Assembly (NCBI GenBank): GCA_963843745.1
Contig: CAWJLP010000001.1
Coordinates: 100,500 to 164,499, forward strand
DNA: 64,000 bases
Source: Trebonia sp963843745
GTDB taxonomy: Bacteria > Actinomycetota > Actinomycetes > Streptosporangiales > Streptosporangiaceae
Direction: 5' to 3'
Positions 48,763 to 58,248 of this stretch are shown here, in pieces. Under the pieces are notes generated by a model. The model worked only from the letters and a program-made list of their open reading frames with translations. It ran no database searches and had not been told where the DNA came from. The translations under genes were made by a program, and so were the position numbers. The stretch's first letter is position 1, and each line of letters starts with the position of its first letter.

Positions 48763-51060
48763 TTAGGACGCGTGGCTCGCCACCGAAAGCGAACCCGGTC
48801 TTCCCGCTTCCTGCCCTGTCCCCGCCTGCGCGAGGAGCCTGAGCTCGCGGGTCCGTTCGAGGGCGTGGGCCCGTGAGGAGACGCCGAGCTTGCGGTAGAT
48901 CGACCTGACGTGGCTGTGAACCGTGTTATGCGATACGTAAAGCTCCCGGCTGATGTCGCGCTCGGACAGATCGCTGGTCAGCAGCCGCAGGACCCTGAGC
49001 TCCCGCTCCGTCAGCGTCTCATCTCCTGACCCGGTGTGCGGCTGCGGGCACGGCCCGGAATCCTTCAGCCGCTGGGTCAGGATCCCCGGATCGGGACAGG
49101 ATTCGATGATAACTCTCGCCTCGGCGATCGCCGCCTGCGCGCGCCCGCGCTCACCCAGGGCACGCAGTACCGGCACCTGGCGGAGAAGCGCCCCAGCCAG
49201 GTCGATGGGCTGGCCCCCGGACCGCAAGACGGCGACGCTGCGATCGATGAGAGGCAGAGCTTCCGCCGGCCTTCCTCGCAGTGCGAATGAGACGCCGAGC
49301 GCCAGCGGGACCACCCCGGCCGCTTCCTCGATGCCGCGCTCCCGCACGAGTTCCGTCGCCTGGTCCGCCAGCAGCCGCTGCGCGGCGAGCCGCCCCTGCT
49401 CGCCCGCGATGAGCGAGCGGTAGGCCAGCGACGACCCGCCGGCAAGCCACTGCCCGCTGGCCGGCGCGAGCGCTGCTGACTCGGCGAACCACCGGTCGGC
49501 CTCGGCGAGGTCAGCCCGCCAGTACAGGCCCATGCCAACTGCCCAGCAGGCCACTGGCCGCCACCGTGACCCGGGGCCTTCGAGCTCAGCCGCACGGCGG
49601 CCATGTGACAACTGTGCGCCGACGTCACCCCAGGGGAAGACCGCCCGTAGCATCGTCAGGCTCGCATCAACCGAGCTGAAGCCGTCGGAGAGCGGCCGCT
49701 CCCCGTCGAACTCGCCCTGCTCTTCGACGGTGGCGATGGCCCGCGCCGCCTCCTCCCGCCTGGCGGACAGCGAGAGCACCCACGCCGCGACCAGGAGAAG
49801 TCGCGGGTCGCCGTTCAGCACCTCGGCCGGGAATCGGCGGATCCAGCCCAGGACGGTGTCGCACTTGCCCGCATTGGCCAAGGTGATCCAGGACGATTCG
49901 ATCAGCTCGGCGGCCTCGGCGTGCGCGCCTGCTTCGATCGCATGTGAGATAGCCTCGCCGGCTGTCCCGTTATCACGATGCCAGGCGTACGCGCGACGGT
50001 GCAGGGCCGGGACCAGACCTGGCTCACGCCGCTCGAGCTCGACCCGCAGCAGCTGCGCGAAGAGGGGATGGAAGCGGTACCATCGGCCCTCGTCGTCGAG
50101 GGAGGTAAGGAAGAGGTTGCTGCGCGACAAGACGTCGAGCATCGATTCGGAATCCTGCTGATCCAGCACCGCATCGCACAAGGGTCCGGACAGCCGGTCG
50201 AGAATCGAGGAGCGGACCATCAGCGCCTGCATCGGCGGATCATGAGCATTGAGCACCTCTGTCTCCAGGAAATCGATCACATGCCGGCTCGAGGCGCCCA
50301 GTTCGCGCACGAAGGCCCGACGGTCGGCAGTCCGCCCTAGGGAAAGCGCCATAAGGTAGAGGCCGGCCGGCCAGCCCTCCGTCCGGTCGACGAGAACATC
50401 GATCTCCTCGGGCGTGAGGCCGAGAGCAAGGCGCCCGTTCAGGAATTCGTCCACCTCCCCGGGCGTGAACCGCAGATCGGCGGCGCGAAGCTCGAGCAGA
50501 TCACCGTGCGCGCGCAGCGCAGCCAGCGGAAGGTCCGGCTCGGTCCTCGTCGAGAGCACGAGCTGGAAAGCGCGCGGTACATGATCGACGAACCAGGCGA
50601 TGCTGTCGCGCGCCGCCCCGTCCGGAAGCCGGTGGAAGTCATCCAGGATCAGCGTGACCCCATGCTGATCGTTCAGCTCGTTCACGAGACGCGGCAGCAC
50701 TATGTCGGCAATATGCGCCGCCCCGGCGGCCCGCGGTGATGCCGGCTGGCCGATTGCCGGGCAGACTCCGCGAAGCGCCTCGATCGCGTAAGACCACAGC
50801 ACCACCGGGTCGTCGTCGCCCTCGTCCAGGGTCAGCCACGCCATAGGCTTGCGCGCCGCCTCAGCCTTGTGCCACGCCGCGAGCAGTGTGGTCTTCCCGA
50901 AACCCGCCGGACACGCCACTAGGCTAAGCCTCCGGCCCGCCCCGGCCCGAAGCCGCTCCATGAGGCGCTCGCGCGGAACGATCTGATCGCGCACCGGCGG
51001 CGGCCGCAGCTTCGTCGCGACCAAGACTGGCTCCGAGCTGTCCTTCACCCCGTCGCCCAT
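48763..51060 (-). CDS. MalT/LAL-like LuxR-family regulator
   Basis: 765 residues: an N-terminal STAND NTPase with Walker A CPAGFGKTT, a Walker B-like LILDDFH, then TPR-like helical repeats, and a C-terminal LuxR helix-turn-helix (LTERELRVLRLLTSDLSERD, ISRELYVSHNTVHSHVRSIYR). MalT relatives bind an inducer and ATP, oligomerise and activate transcription. ATG 51060 has GGGAGAAGCG just upstream; the frame extends to 51150 without a site. A related gene begins at the right edge of the window. Confidence 0.88.
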   Translation of the reverse strand: MGDGVKDSSEPVLVATKLRPPPVRDQIVPRERLMERLRAGAGRRLSLVACPAGFGKTTLLAAWHKAEAARKPMAWLTLDEGDDDPVVLWSYAIEALRGVCPAIGQPASPRAAGAAHIADIVLPRLVNELNDQHGVTLILDDFHRLPDGAARDSIAWFVDHVPRAFQLVLSTRTEPDLPLAALRAHGDLLELRAADLRFTPGEVDEFLNGRLALGLTPEEIDVLVDRTEGWPAGLYLMALSLGRTADRRAFVRELGASSRHVIDFLETEVLNAHDPPMQALMVRSSILDRLSGPLCDAVLDQQDSESMLDVLSRSNLFLTSLDDEGRWYRFHPLFAQLLRVELERREPGLVPALHRRAYAWHRDNGTAGEAISHAIEAGAHAEAAELIESSWITLANAGKCDTVLGWIRRFPAEVLNGDPRLLLVAAWVLSLSARREEAARAIATVEEQGEFDGERPLSDGFSSVDASLTMLRAVFPWGDVGAQLSHGRRAAELEGPGSRWRPVACWAVGMGLYWRADLAEADRWFAESAALAPASGQWLAGGSSLAYRSLIAGEQGRLAAQRLLADQATELVRERGIEEAAGVVPLALGVSFALRGRPAEALPLIDRSVAVLRSGGQPIDLAGALLRQVPVLRALGERGRAQAAIAEARVIIESCPDPGILTQRLKDSGPCPQPHTGSGDETLTERELRVLRLLTSDLSERDISRELYVSHNTVHSHVRSIYRKLGVSSRAHALERTRELRLLAQAGTGQEAGRPGSLSVASHAS

Positions 51061-51239
51061 CGCTTCTCCCAGACCAAAGCTCATGCTGCCGGGGTCTAGG
51101 GCAACCGTGTGCGGTAGCAGCATAATTCGATCGAGGGTGGATCGCCTCACCCGTACAGGGTGGAGTTTCTCGCTGACCGAAAGGGATTACAGGGCGCGAA
51201 AGGGGCTACGTGTTCCTCCCACAGCAGGCCGAGCAGTCC

Positions 51240-51257
51240 GGCCCGCTCGAGCGGGCC
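51240..51257 (-). terminator. 18-bp palindrome downstream of the TMEM175-like gene
   Basis: GGCCCGCTC-GAGCGGGCC is a perfect palindrome, about 80 nt after the end of the TMEM175-like gene (51341) and before the LuxR gene start. It may end read-through between the two genes. No T-tract. Confidence 0.45.
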
Positions 51258-51340
51258 AAGGATCGCGCCGATCAGCGGGAAGAAGCACAGCTGCCTTGAG
51301 GTACTCGCGCATCCGGAACAGGCACCCGATCGTGGCGGGG

Positions 51341-51983
51341 CTACGAGTGCCGGGACAGCAGCCGGGCGACTTCCCGGAACGGCACCACCAGGTAAACGGC
51401 TAGACCGAAATAAAGCGCCACCGCCGCTATCGGCAAGGCGAGCCCGATCAGGATCGCGATCATGTACCCGATCACGACGGGTAGGAGTTTTCGTTGCGGG
51501 CCCTGCGATTCCTCGCCGTCTTGGTGCGGTGAATAGAGGCGCTCGTGCCGCGCGTACGCGTCCAGAGCGGACCCCAGGACGCGGATGGCCAGGAGCGTGA
51601 GCCCGTACAAGGTGACATACACCCGTTCGCCGCTGGTGTTATGCAGGGCCTCTGCGACGAGCCCGGTCGGGAACGGCAGGAAGACCACCACGAGCAGGAG
51701 CAGCAAGTTGAGCCGCAGGAAGAGCGGATCGGTCCGGGCGAGGCGATCGGTCAGGGTGGTGTGGGCGAGCCACGCAGCGCCGATGGTCAGGAAGCTGACG
51801 ACGTAAGCCAGGTAGACGGGCCAGGCATGAAGCACCTGCTGCAGGGGTGTGCCTGGCGGGTGGAGCGCGATGTCCCAGGACGAGCAGCGTGATGGCGAAG
51901 CCGAACACGCCATCGCTGAAACCTTCCATCCGGCCCTTGTCGAGCGATCGACGTCCGCGCGGTGCCTCTCCGTCAGTTGGCAT
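51341..51983 (-). pseudogene. TMEM175-like channel with single-base frameshift
   Basis: ATG 51983 opens GRMEGFSDGVFGFAITLLVL, the signature of TMEM175-type K+ channels (RxxxFSDGVFAIAITLLVL). A GGG run at 51874-51876 (read on the minus strand) then shifts the frame; removing one G gives DIALHPPGTPLQQ, HAWPVYLAYVVSFLTIGAAWL, and the family sequence continues to the stop at 51341. So the gene appears complete except for one extra base. It may be a sequencing error in a homopolymer or a true frameshift. GGAG precedes the ATG. Confidence 0.75.
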
Positions 51984-52177
51984 GGCACTGTCTCCTTCGC
52001 GCCGGTGGCAGGCGGTGGCAGCCTGTGATCCAGGCTGCCCGGCCGGCAGCCGGGCAGCACACGTCAAGATTGCCCGGGCTGCAGTGGTTGTGCCACACGG
52101 CAGCGCCAGCCAGGCCAGGTGAGCCCCGGGCACTGTGACCGATGACCTTGGCCTGGCTGACCAAGCCGGGCCGTTTT
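51984..52177. other. Spacer upstream of E3
   Basis: No gene is visible. The TMEM175-like gene starts to the left and the E3 element lies to the right. Confidence 0.4.
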
Positions 52178-52236
52178 CCACCTAGGTGAATCCGGCTGGT
52201 AGGTGATGCCAGGGCGCCTACGGGAGTCTTAGCGTG
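52178..52236 (+). promoter_or_regulatory. AGGTGA element E3
   Basis: CCACCTAGGTGAATCCGG, CTGGTAGGTGATGCCAGG, GCGCCTACGGGAGTC. The CACCT-AGGTG dyad is perfect; the second dyad is weaker. It lies 160 nt before the four-gene unit that starts with the lipoprotein at 52397. Confidence 0.7.
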
Positions 52237-52396
52237 CGGTGACAGATCAACGCTGATGGACAGCTCAACGCTGACGGGACAGCGGCCGGGCGGACTGCCC
52301 CAAGCCGTCCGGGAAGCCGCGACCGAAGTCGGCTGACCAGCCGGACATGGGCTCTTTTCACCCGCAGCCTGACAATACCGACACCCTGGAGGACAG

Positions 52397-52819
52397 ATGA
52401 AACCAGCAGACCGGGCAGGCCCGCGCACATGGCTGCTGCTTCCGGCCGCCGTCCTGGTCCTGTCAGGGCTGGCCGCCGGGTGCAGCAGCAGCACGCCGGC
52501 TTACTGCACCGACGCCGCCAATCTCAAGACCTCCGTCAGCAACCTCGGCAATGTCGACGTCGCCAAGAACGGCCTGAGCTCCCTGCAGACCGCGCTCAAC
52601 AGCGTCAAGACCAACGCAACATCATTCGCCACCGACGCGAAGTCCGCGTACCCATCGCAGACCGCGGCACTGAACACCGCGGTGTCCGGCCTGCAGACCG
52701 CGATCACGTCGGCGAAGGGCCAGCCTCCGCTGACCGCGGCCACAACGGTCGCGTCATCGGTATCGCAGGTGAAGAGCTCAGCCAGCACGCTGCAAAGCGC
52801 CGTATCAGGCAGCTGCTAG
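52397..52819 (+). CDS. Helical lipoprotein of unknown function
   Basis: 140 residues. Signal peptide and lipobox SGLAAGCSS (Cys about 29), then a Ser/Thr/Ala-rich alpha-helical domain with regular hydrophobic spacing (LKTSVSNLGNVDVAKNGLSS, LQTALNSVKTNATSF, LNTAVSGLQTAITSAKG). No family known to me. GGAGGACAG precedes ATG 52397. It heads a four-gene unit (52397, 52867, 53120, 54631; gaps 47, 10 and 41 nt) below E3. Confidence 0.6.
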   Translation: MKPADRAGPRTWLLLPAAVLVLSGLAAGCSSSTPAYCTDAANLKTSVSNLGNVDVAKNGLSSLQTALNSVKTNATSFATDAKSAYPSQTAALNTAVSGLQTAITSAKGQPPLTAATTVASSVSQVKSSASTLQSAVSGSC

Positions 52820-52866
52820 TGACCAGGGGCCGACGGGGTGAACCCCGAGATGAAGGAGTGCCTCGG

Positions 52867-53109
52867 ATGGCGAAGTGGAACCTGGTGGCGATGGGCCAGG
52901 TGGGCCTGACCGGCTGGACCAGGGTGGCCGCCCAGCCGGTCGCCCGTGCGGTCGCCCGCAGGACGGGACGGCCGGAGACGCAGATTCTGGCGCTGATCGG
53001 TGCGGGGTTCCTGGCGATCGCACTGATCGACTTCCTCCGCGAGGTCGACGCCGTCATCGCGGCGGGCCGGACCGGGCGTTCGCCAGCCGGTGACGTCCCA
53101 CAAAGGTAA
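52867..53109 (+). CDS. Small membrane-associated protein of unknown function
   Basis: 80 residues. It has one hydrophobic helix in the middle (TQILALIGAGFLAIALIDFL) and basic ends. No family recognised. AAGGAG stands 7 nt upstream of ATG 52867. It is followed after 10 nt by the DUF2252 gene, so it is likely in the same transcript. Confidence 0.5.
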   Translation: MAKWNLVAMGQVGLTGWTRVAAQPVARAVARRTGRPETQILALIGAGFLAIALIDFLREVDAVIAAGRTGRSPAGDVPQR

Positions 53110-53119
53110 GGAACCAGTG

Positions 53120-54589
53120 ATGAGTGTTCTGACAGCTGGGGCTGCGCCCCAAAGTACACAAGGTACACACCGCTACCAGCTGGAGTCGGGGCTGGACCGG
53201 CTGACTCCGGCGGAGCGCGCTGCGCGGGGTAAGGAAGCGCGGGCCGAGGTGCCGCGGGAAAGCCATGCGGTGTTCCACCCGGGTCCAGGCCGGCCCGACC
53301 CGATCGACCTGCTGGAGGAGCAGGCCAAGTCGCGGGTGCCGGAGCTAGTGCCGATCCGGCGGGGCCGGATGATGGTCTCCCCGTTCACCTACTACCGCGG
53401 CGCGGCGCTGCCGATGGCCAGCGACCTTTCCCGTACTCCGGTGTCGGGGCTGGCGGTGCAGGCGTGCGGGGATGCGCACCTGTCGAACTTCGGCATCTTC
53501 GGCTCCGCCGAGCGACGCCTGGTCTTCGACGTCAACGACTTCGATGAGACGACGCCCGGCCCGTGGGAATGGGACGTCAAGCGGCTGGCCACTAGCATGG
53601 AGGTAGCCGCCCGCGGCAACGGGTTCGGCGCCAAGGACCGCCGCGAGATCGTCACCGCCACCGTCGCCAGCTACCGGCAGGCGATGCGGACCTTCGCCAC
53701 GATGACGAACCTGGCTGTCTGGTATGCGCACGCGGACCTGGACCAGATCCGGGCGCAGTTCGACTCGCAGATGAAAGCGCGGCAGCGCAAGATGGTCGAC
53801 AAGGGCATGGCCAAGGCGCGGACCAGGGACAGCATGCAGGAAGTGGCTAAGCTGACCCGCATGGTCAATGGCCGGCCACAGATCATCGCCGACCCGCCGC
53901 TGATCGTCCCGATCACTGACCTGCTGCCCAAGGAGATGGACCAGGAGACCTTCGCGGCGCAGATCAAGGACCTGCTCGGCAAGTACCGGCGGACGCTGGA
54001 AACCGACCGCCGGTACCTGCTGGAGCAGTACGAGTACGCCGACATGGCCCGCAAGGTCGTCGGCGTCGGCAGCGTCGGGACACGCTGCTGGATCGTGCTG
54101 ATGCTCGGCCGCGACGAGTCCGATCCGCTGTTCCTGCAGGTCAAGGAGGCCGAGGCGTCGGTGCTCAGCCGGTTCGTGGGAGCCAGCAAGTACACCAACA
54201 TGGGCCAGCGGGTGGTCGCCGGGCAGCGGCTGATGCAGGCATCCAGCGACATCTTCCTGGGCTGGCAGCGGGCCGAGGCCGGGCTGGACGGCAGGCAGCG
54301 CGACTTCTACGTCCGCCAGCTGCGGGACTGGAAATACTCCATCCTCATCGAGGCCCTAGTGCCGCAAGGCATGCGGATCTACGGCGAGCTGTGCGGGTGG
54401 ACACTGGCCCGGGCGCACGCCTGCTCCGGCGACCGGATCGCCATCGCCGCCTACCTCGGCGGCTCCGGCGTCTTCGACCAGGCCATCACCCAGTTCGCGG
54501 CCGCGTACGCCGACCAGAACGAACGTGACCACGAAGAACTCGTGGACGCCGTCGCCTCAGGACGGCTCACCGCCGAACCCGACCTGTAA
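53120..54589 (+). CDS. DUF2252 kinase-like protein
   Basis: 489 residues. DUF2252 proteins resemble APH/ABC1-like kinases; catalytic-type motifs here are GDAHLSNFG (HxN-like), FDVNDFDETTPGPWEWD (conserved acidic residues after the DFG-like position), and RYLLEQYEYADMARKVVGVG. Their substrate is unknown. ATG 53120 follows AAGGTAAGGAACC. It is the third gene in the E3 unit. Confidence 0.8.
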   Translation: MSVLTAGAAPQSTQGTHRYQLESGLDRLTPAERAARGKEARAEVPRESHAVFHPGPGRPDPIDLLEEQAKSRVPELVPIRRGRMMVSPFTYYRGAALPMASDLSRTPVSGLAVQACGDAHLSNFGIFGSAERRLVFDVNDFDETTPGPWEWDVKRLATSMEVAARGNGFGAKDRREIVTATVASYRQAMRTFATMTNLAVWYAHADLDQIRAQFDSQMKARQRKMVDKGMAKARTRDSMQEVAKLTRMVNGRPQIIADPPLIVPITDLLPKEMDQETFAAQIKDLLGKYRRTLETDRRYLLEQYEYADMARKVVGVGSVGTRCWIVLMLGRDESDPLFLQVKEAEASVLSRFVGASKYTNMGQRVVAGQRLMQASSDIFLGWQRAEAGLDGRQRDFYVRQLRDWKYSILIEALVPQGMRIYGELCGWTLARAHACSGDRIAIAAYLGGSGVFDQAITQFAAAYADQNERDHEELVDAVASGRLTAEPDL

Positions 54590-54630
54590 GATCCCGGCCG
54601 CCCGGCCGGCAGTATCAGGAGCAGAAGGCA

Positions 54631-55290
54631 ATGACGGCTGTCGCGCCTGTGAGCCTGGTCACCGAAGGAGTCCGCAGCCTGGAGGTGCGGTGGATCTTCC
54701 CGGGCCGGCTGGAGGCCGCGGTGGCCGGATGGTTCGGGCGGTTCCCGGCCCAGACGGAGTCACGCCAGGACACCTACCTGCTGGATCCGCCGTTGCGCGG
54801 GCTGTCGGTGAAGGTCCGCGGGGGCGGGGCACTGGAGGTGAAGGCATACCGCGGGAGCCCGGGGATCCTGGAGGTGCCGGGCCGGGCCCGCGGGCGCATG
54901 GAGTCCTGGCAGAAGTGGTCCTTTCCCTGCAGCCCGCTCAGCCAGGACAGCGCCGACCCGGCCGGCTGGAGGCCGGTACGCAAGAGGCGGCGCATCAGCC
55001 GGTTCTCGCTGGCCAGCGGGCGGATCGTGGCACGCGCCCCGGGGCCGGGCCAGCAGCCGCGGTGCGAGGTGGAACTCACCGAGGTCCGCACCCGTGGCCA
55101 GCACTGGTGGACCCTGGGCTTCGAAGCGACCGGCCCCACCAGCCTGCTGCGCAGCACACTCGAGGCCACCGCCGCGCTCGTGTTCGCCCTCGCCGTGCCC
55201 GGAGGCGTGGAACCCGGCCCGGATGAATCCAGGTCCTACGCGCAGTGGCTAGGCCAGCGGCCCGGCGCCGACAGTGGCGTCGGCGCCTGA
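54631..55290 (+). CDS. Protein with possible CYTH/triphosphate-tunnel features
   Basis: 219 residues. The first half has beta-strand pairs with charged residues (SLEVRWIFPG, DTYLLDPPLRGLSVKVRGGGA, LEVKAYRGS) that loosely resemble a CYTH/triphosphate-tunnel protein. The identification is weak and could be wrong. It is the last gene of the E3 unit. Confidence 0.45.
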   Translation: MTAVAPVSLVTEGVRSLEVRWIFPGRLEAAVAGWFGRFPAQTESRQDTYLLDPPLRGLSVKVRGGGALEVKAYRGSPGILEVPGRARGRMESWQKWSFPCSPLSQDSADPAGWRPVRKRRRISRFSLASGRIVARAPGPGQQPRCEVELTEVRTRGQHWWTLGFEATGPTSLLRSTLEATAALVFALAVPGGVEPGPDESRSYAQWLGQRPGADSGVGA

Positions 55291-55373
55291 AGACTGTCCC
55301 CCCGCCAACGTTCTGAAAACGGACCAGCCCCATACCCGTGAGGGCTAGTGAGGCATGGGGCCGGATCCCCGCT

Positions 55374-55451
55374 TCAGCCCAGCGCGGGTAGCCCACGATC
55401 GTCGAGATAAACGCAGAGTGCGGTCAGGTGGATGTCCAGGTTGTTCGTCAC
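55374..55451 (-). pseudogene. N-terminal stub of an IS-type transposase
   Basis: A GTG at 55451 opens 25 codons (VTNNLDIHLTALCVYLDDRG, LPALG) then TGA. The phrase NLDIHLTALYVYLDD is typical of DDE transposase N-termini in actinobacterial IS elements. The element itself is otherwise lost. It lies in the gap between the E3 unit and E4. Confidence 0.4.
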
Positions 55452-55529
55452 AAGACAATCTTGGATGCCCTCCGCCTTACTTTCCGGATACCGACACGCA
55501 CCCAGCCCTAATCGGACGGCGGACTCAAT

Positions 55530-55590
55530 TCATCTAGGTGAATCGGTCCGGTAGGTGATGACCGATCGCCTGCCTAAGTGCGAGCCTGCA
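55530..55590 (+). promoter_or_regulatory. AGGTGA element E4
   Basis: TCATCTAGGTGAATCGG, TCCGGTAGGTGATGACCG, ATCGCCTGCCTAAGTGCG, AGCCTG. The second stem is GGTAGGTGA-N7-TCGCCTGCC, in which two positions pair by wobble. It ends 88 nt before the HdeD-like gene start. Confidence 0.75.
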
Positions 55591-55677
55591 TACGATGGGC
55601 AGCGATCCGGCGCGAGGTAAGACATACCGGCTGGCCTGCTCGTCCTGGAAAAGCGAAATAGGGAAATAGGAGTGTCA

Positions 55678-56283
55678 ATGGTTTCCGGCGAGTCCTCAAT
55701 GGTTTCCGACGAGTACAGTGCGCCGCCGCCCCCGCCGCCTGGGGTAGTGGCGGGAACGTGGCTGGCGACGTTGTTCCTCGGCGTCCTAACCCTGATCCTC
55801 GGCATCATCGTGAGCTTCCACCCGACGGGCTCGCTGAACGTGCTCGCGGTCCTGCTCGGCATCCTCATGATCTTCTCCGGGATCTTCCACCTGATCCGGG
55901 TTTTCGATCCGGAGGAAAGCCACCGGGTCTGGCTCGGCATCGCCGGGCTGCTGTTCATCGTCATCGGCGTGGTCCTGATCCGCCACCTGCATCTCACCCT
56001 GGCGATCATCGGCCTGGTGATCGGCATCACCTGGATCGTCCAGGGACTGGCCGCGCTGATCGGGGGGATCTCCGGCGGTGCCCGCGAGGGCCGGGCCTGG
56101 TGGATCATCTTCGGGGCAGTGAGCCTGATCGCCGGGATCGTGGTCGTGTCGACCCCGACCTCCTCGCTGAACGTCCTGGCTGTGCTGCTCGGTATCTGGT
56201 TCATCATCATGGGCATCTTCGAGATCATCGGAGGGTTCATTCTGCGGCACGAACTACGCTCCGCGGAGAAGGCCCACGCCTGA
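55678..56283 (+). CDS. HdeD-like (DUF308) membrane protein
   Basis: 201 residues. A Pro-rich N-terminus (APPPPPPG), then six membrane helices arranged as two repeats of three (LFLGVLTLILGIIVSF, LGILMIFSGIFHLI, WLGIAGLLFIVIGVVL, IGLVIGITWIVQGL, IFGAVSLIAGIVVVS, LGIWFIIMGIFEIIGGF). HdeD proteins are linked to acid-stress resistance. ATG 55678 has GGAG upstream (a GTG at 55672 overlaps it). It is preceded by E4. Confidence 0.8.
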   Translation: MVSGESSMVSDEYSAPPPPPPGVVAGTWLATLFLGVLTLILGIIVSFHPTGSLNVLAVLLGILMIFSGIFHLIRVFDPEESHRVWLGIAGLLFIVIGVVLIRHLHLTLAIIGLVIGITWIVQGLAALIGGISGGAREGRAWWIIFGAVSLIAGIVVVSTPTSSLNVLAVLLGIWFIIMGIFEIIGGFILRHELRSAEKAHA

Positions 56284-56474
56284 ACCCAAGACAGCAACGC
56301 ATCCCCGCACGGCAAGAGCTGGGCCTGTCACCCGTCAGGGGGTGAGGCACATGGCCAGCAGGCGCGGCAGCGTGCTGTTTGCGCGGCGTTCCGTCGGCCG
56401 GCCGCCCTACCGCCCGGGGCGGCTCAATGAGTGAGCAGGCGGCGGGACGGCTTTTAAGCAAAAGGGGGCTAACG

Positions 56475-57737
56475 GTGAATACGGGCCTGGTGATTGTCGG
56501 TCTGACGCTGCTGCTCCTCGCGGCGGTATCCCGGCCTTTGTCGAGCACGCCTATCACGCCCGCGATGGTGGTTGTCGCGATCGGCGTTCTGGTCGGCCCG
56601 CTCGTGCTTGACGACCTGACGGTGCCGCCCACGAGCGAGACGGTGCGGACGCTCGCCGAGGCGACGCTCGCGGTGGTGCTGTTCTCCGATTCCTCGCGGG
56701 TGAACCTGCGGGCGCTGCGGCGCGAGGCGTCGGTGCCTGTCCGCCTGCTTGGCGTCGGCCTGCCGCTGACGGTCGTGCTGGGAGGGCTGATCGCGGTTGC
56801 CCTGTTCGGCTCGTTCTCGCTCAGCGAGGCGTTTATCCTCGGCGTGATCCTGGCTCCGACCGACGCCGGGCTTGGCAGCGCGGTCGTCACGGACACGAGA
56901 CTTCCGCAAGTTGTGCGGCAGTCGCTGAACGTCGAGAGCGGCCTTAACGACGGGATCTGCGTCCCGCTGCTGTTGATATTGCTGGCGACCGTCTCCGGCG
57001 CCGACGGGTCCCACCCGTTGCGGGTGGTCGTCGAGCAGATCGGCTACGGGCTGCTCGGCGGGCTCGCCGCCGGCGCGCTCGCCGCGGCGGTGGTGATCCT
57101 GGCCGGCGGACGGCACTTGATCGACGATGCGTGGCGGCAGATCATCCCCGTGGCCGCGACGGTGCTCGGGTACGGGATCGCGAACGCCCTGGGCGGTTCG
57201 GGGTTCATCGCCGCCTTCGTGGGCGGCGCGCTGTTCGGCCTGCTCGCTGGCGACAAGACCGCGGGAATGATGCGCTTCACGGAGGAGACCGGTGCCGCGC
57301 TGGACAGCGTTACGTTCCTGGTTTTCGGTGCCGTGCTGCTCGGCCCGGCGTTCAAGCACGTGAGCTGGCAGATCGCGCTGTACGCCGTGCTGAGCCTCAC
57401 GGTCGTGCGGATGGTGCCGGTGGCGATCTCGCTGTGGGGCACTCACGCGCGGGCTCCGACGGTCGCGTTCATGGGCTGGTTCGGCCCGCGCGGGCTTGCG
57501 TCGATCGTGTTCGCGGTGATCGTGGAGGACGCGCATCTCCCGCACGCCGCGACGATCGTCGCGGCCACCTACCTGACCGTCGGGCTGTCGGTCCTGGTAC
57601 ACGGGCTCTCGGCGGCGCCGCTGGTAGGCCGCTACGTCACCTGGTACCAGGCCGCCGCGAGCAAGAGCCCTCCGGTGATGGAGAGCCAGCCAGCGCACGA
57701 GCACCGGGCGCGGGGATCCGCGTTGGTGGGCAGCTGA
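56475..57737 (+). CDS. Cation:proton (Na+/H+) antiporter, CPA1-like
   Basis: 420 residues. About 11-12 membrane helices; conserved regions include ILAPTDAGLGSAVVTDTRLP (the Asp/charged pair of the CPA family), LNVESGLNDGICVPLL, and GWFGPRGLASIVFAVIV. It exchanges Na+ or K+ for H+. GTG 56475 is preferred because GGGGG stands 6 nt upstream; ATG 56427 is in frame but lacks a site. It follows HdeD after 191 nt. Confidence 0.82.
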   Translation: MNTGLVIVGLTLLLLAAVSRPLSSTPITPAMVVVAIGVLVGPLVLDDLTVPPTSETVRTLAEATLAVVLFSDSSRVNLRALRREASVPVRLLGVGLPLTVVLGGLIAVALFGSFSLSEAFILGVILAPTDAGLGSAVVTDTRLPQVVRQSLNVESGLNDGICVPLLLILLATVSGADGSHPLRVVVEQIGYGLLGGLAAGALAAAVVILAGGRHLIDDAWRQIIPVAATVLGYGIANALGGSGFIAAFVGGALFGLLAGDKTAGMMRFTEETGAALDSVTFLVFGAVLLGPAFKHVSWQIALYAVLSLTVVRMVPVAISLWGTHARAPTVAFMGWFGPRGLASIVFAVIVEDAHLPHAATIVAATYLTVGLSVLVHGLSAAPLVGRYVTWYQAAASKSPPVMESQPAHEHRARGSALVGS

Positions 57738-57789
57738 CCGCTGGACACCCTTAGGATGCGGACCTGGCGCTTCGTCTAGGAGGAGGACC

Positions 57790-58110
57790 TTGTGCCCTAC
57801 TGGCCCTCCCCTACGTCCTGGTGGCCGCCCTGTGCTTGCTGATGACCGTCCCAGCCGTCATCCTGATGTGCTCACCCATGGCGCCAACAACCACGTGATC
57901 AGCTTCGTCGATGCCGAGGGCAAGCCGTTCGGCCTGGCGCTGTCCGGCCCCAGCCACCCGCTACCGGGCGGCATTTTTGCCGCGTGCATCGCGCTGACCT
58001 GCGGGGTCGCGGTCATGGTCTGGGCGCTCGGACGCCGCGCCGACATGTGGCTGATCCGGCGCCGGCAGCCGAAGATCGCCGCCTACCTGGCGGACCCGAC
58101 GCAGGGCTGA
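57790..58110 (+). CDS. Small membrane protein, possibly frameshifted
   Basis: 106 residues. The C-terminal half is clear: HVISFVDAEGKPFGLALSGP, then a membrane helix (IFAACIALTCGVAVMVWAL) and a basic tail (RRADMWLIRRRQ). In another frame the region just upstream codes LPYVLVAALCLLMTVPAVIL, which would make a first membrane helix; the two helices therefore may belong to one protein with a frameshift near 57870. AGGAGGACC lies just upstream. No family recognised. Confidence 0.4.
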   Translation: MCPTGPPLRPGGRPVLADDRPSRHPDVLTHGANNHVISFVDAEGKPFGLALSGPSHPLPGGIFAACIALTCGVAVMVWALGRRADMWLIRRRQPKIAAYLADPTQG

Positions 58111-58248
58111 ACGCAGGACCGACGGCCGCACCCATCCGCCGCGGGCTGCCGGTGGACGGGACTCAGCTGTGGTTCACCGTGAATCGCAGGACGGCCCGGC
58201 AGCACACCTCCACGAAGGAAAGGGGCCGGTCTGTGCTGGCCGCGGCTT

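Noticed and set aside
51060..51340. Possible coding remnant between the LuxR and TMEM175-like genes (minus: MREYLKAAVLLP)
   Set aside because: The putative peptide requires two frame changes within 40 codons and matches nothing that I can name.
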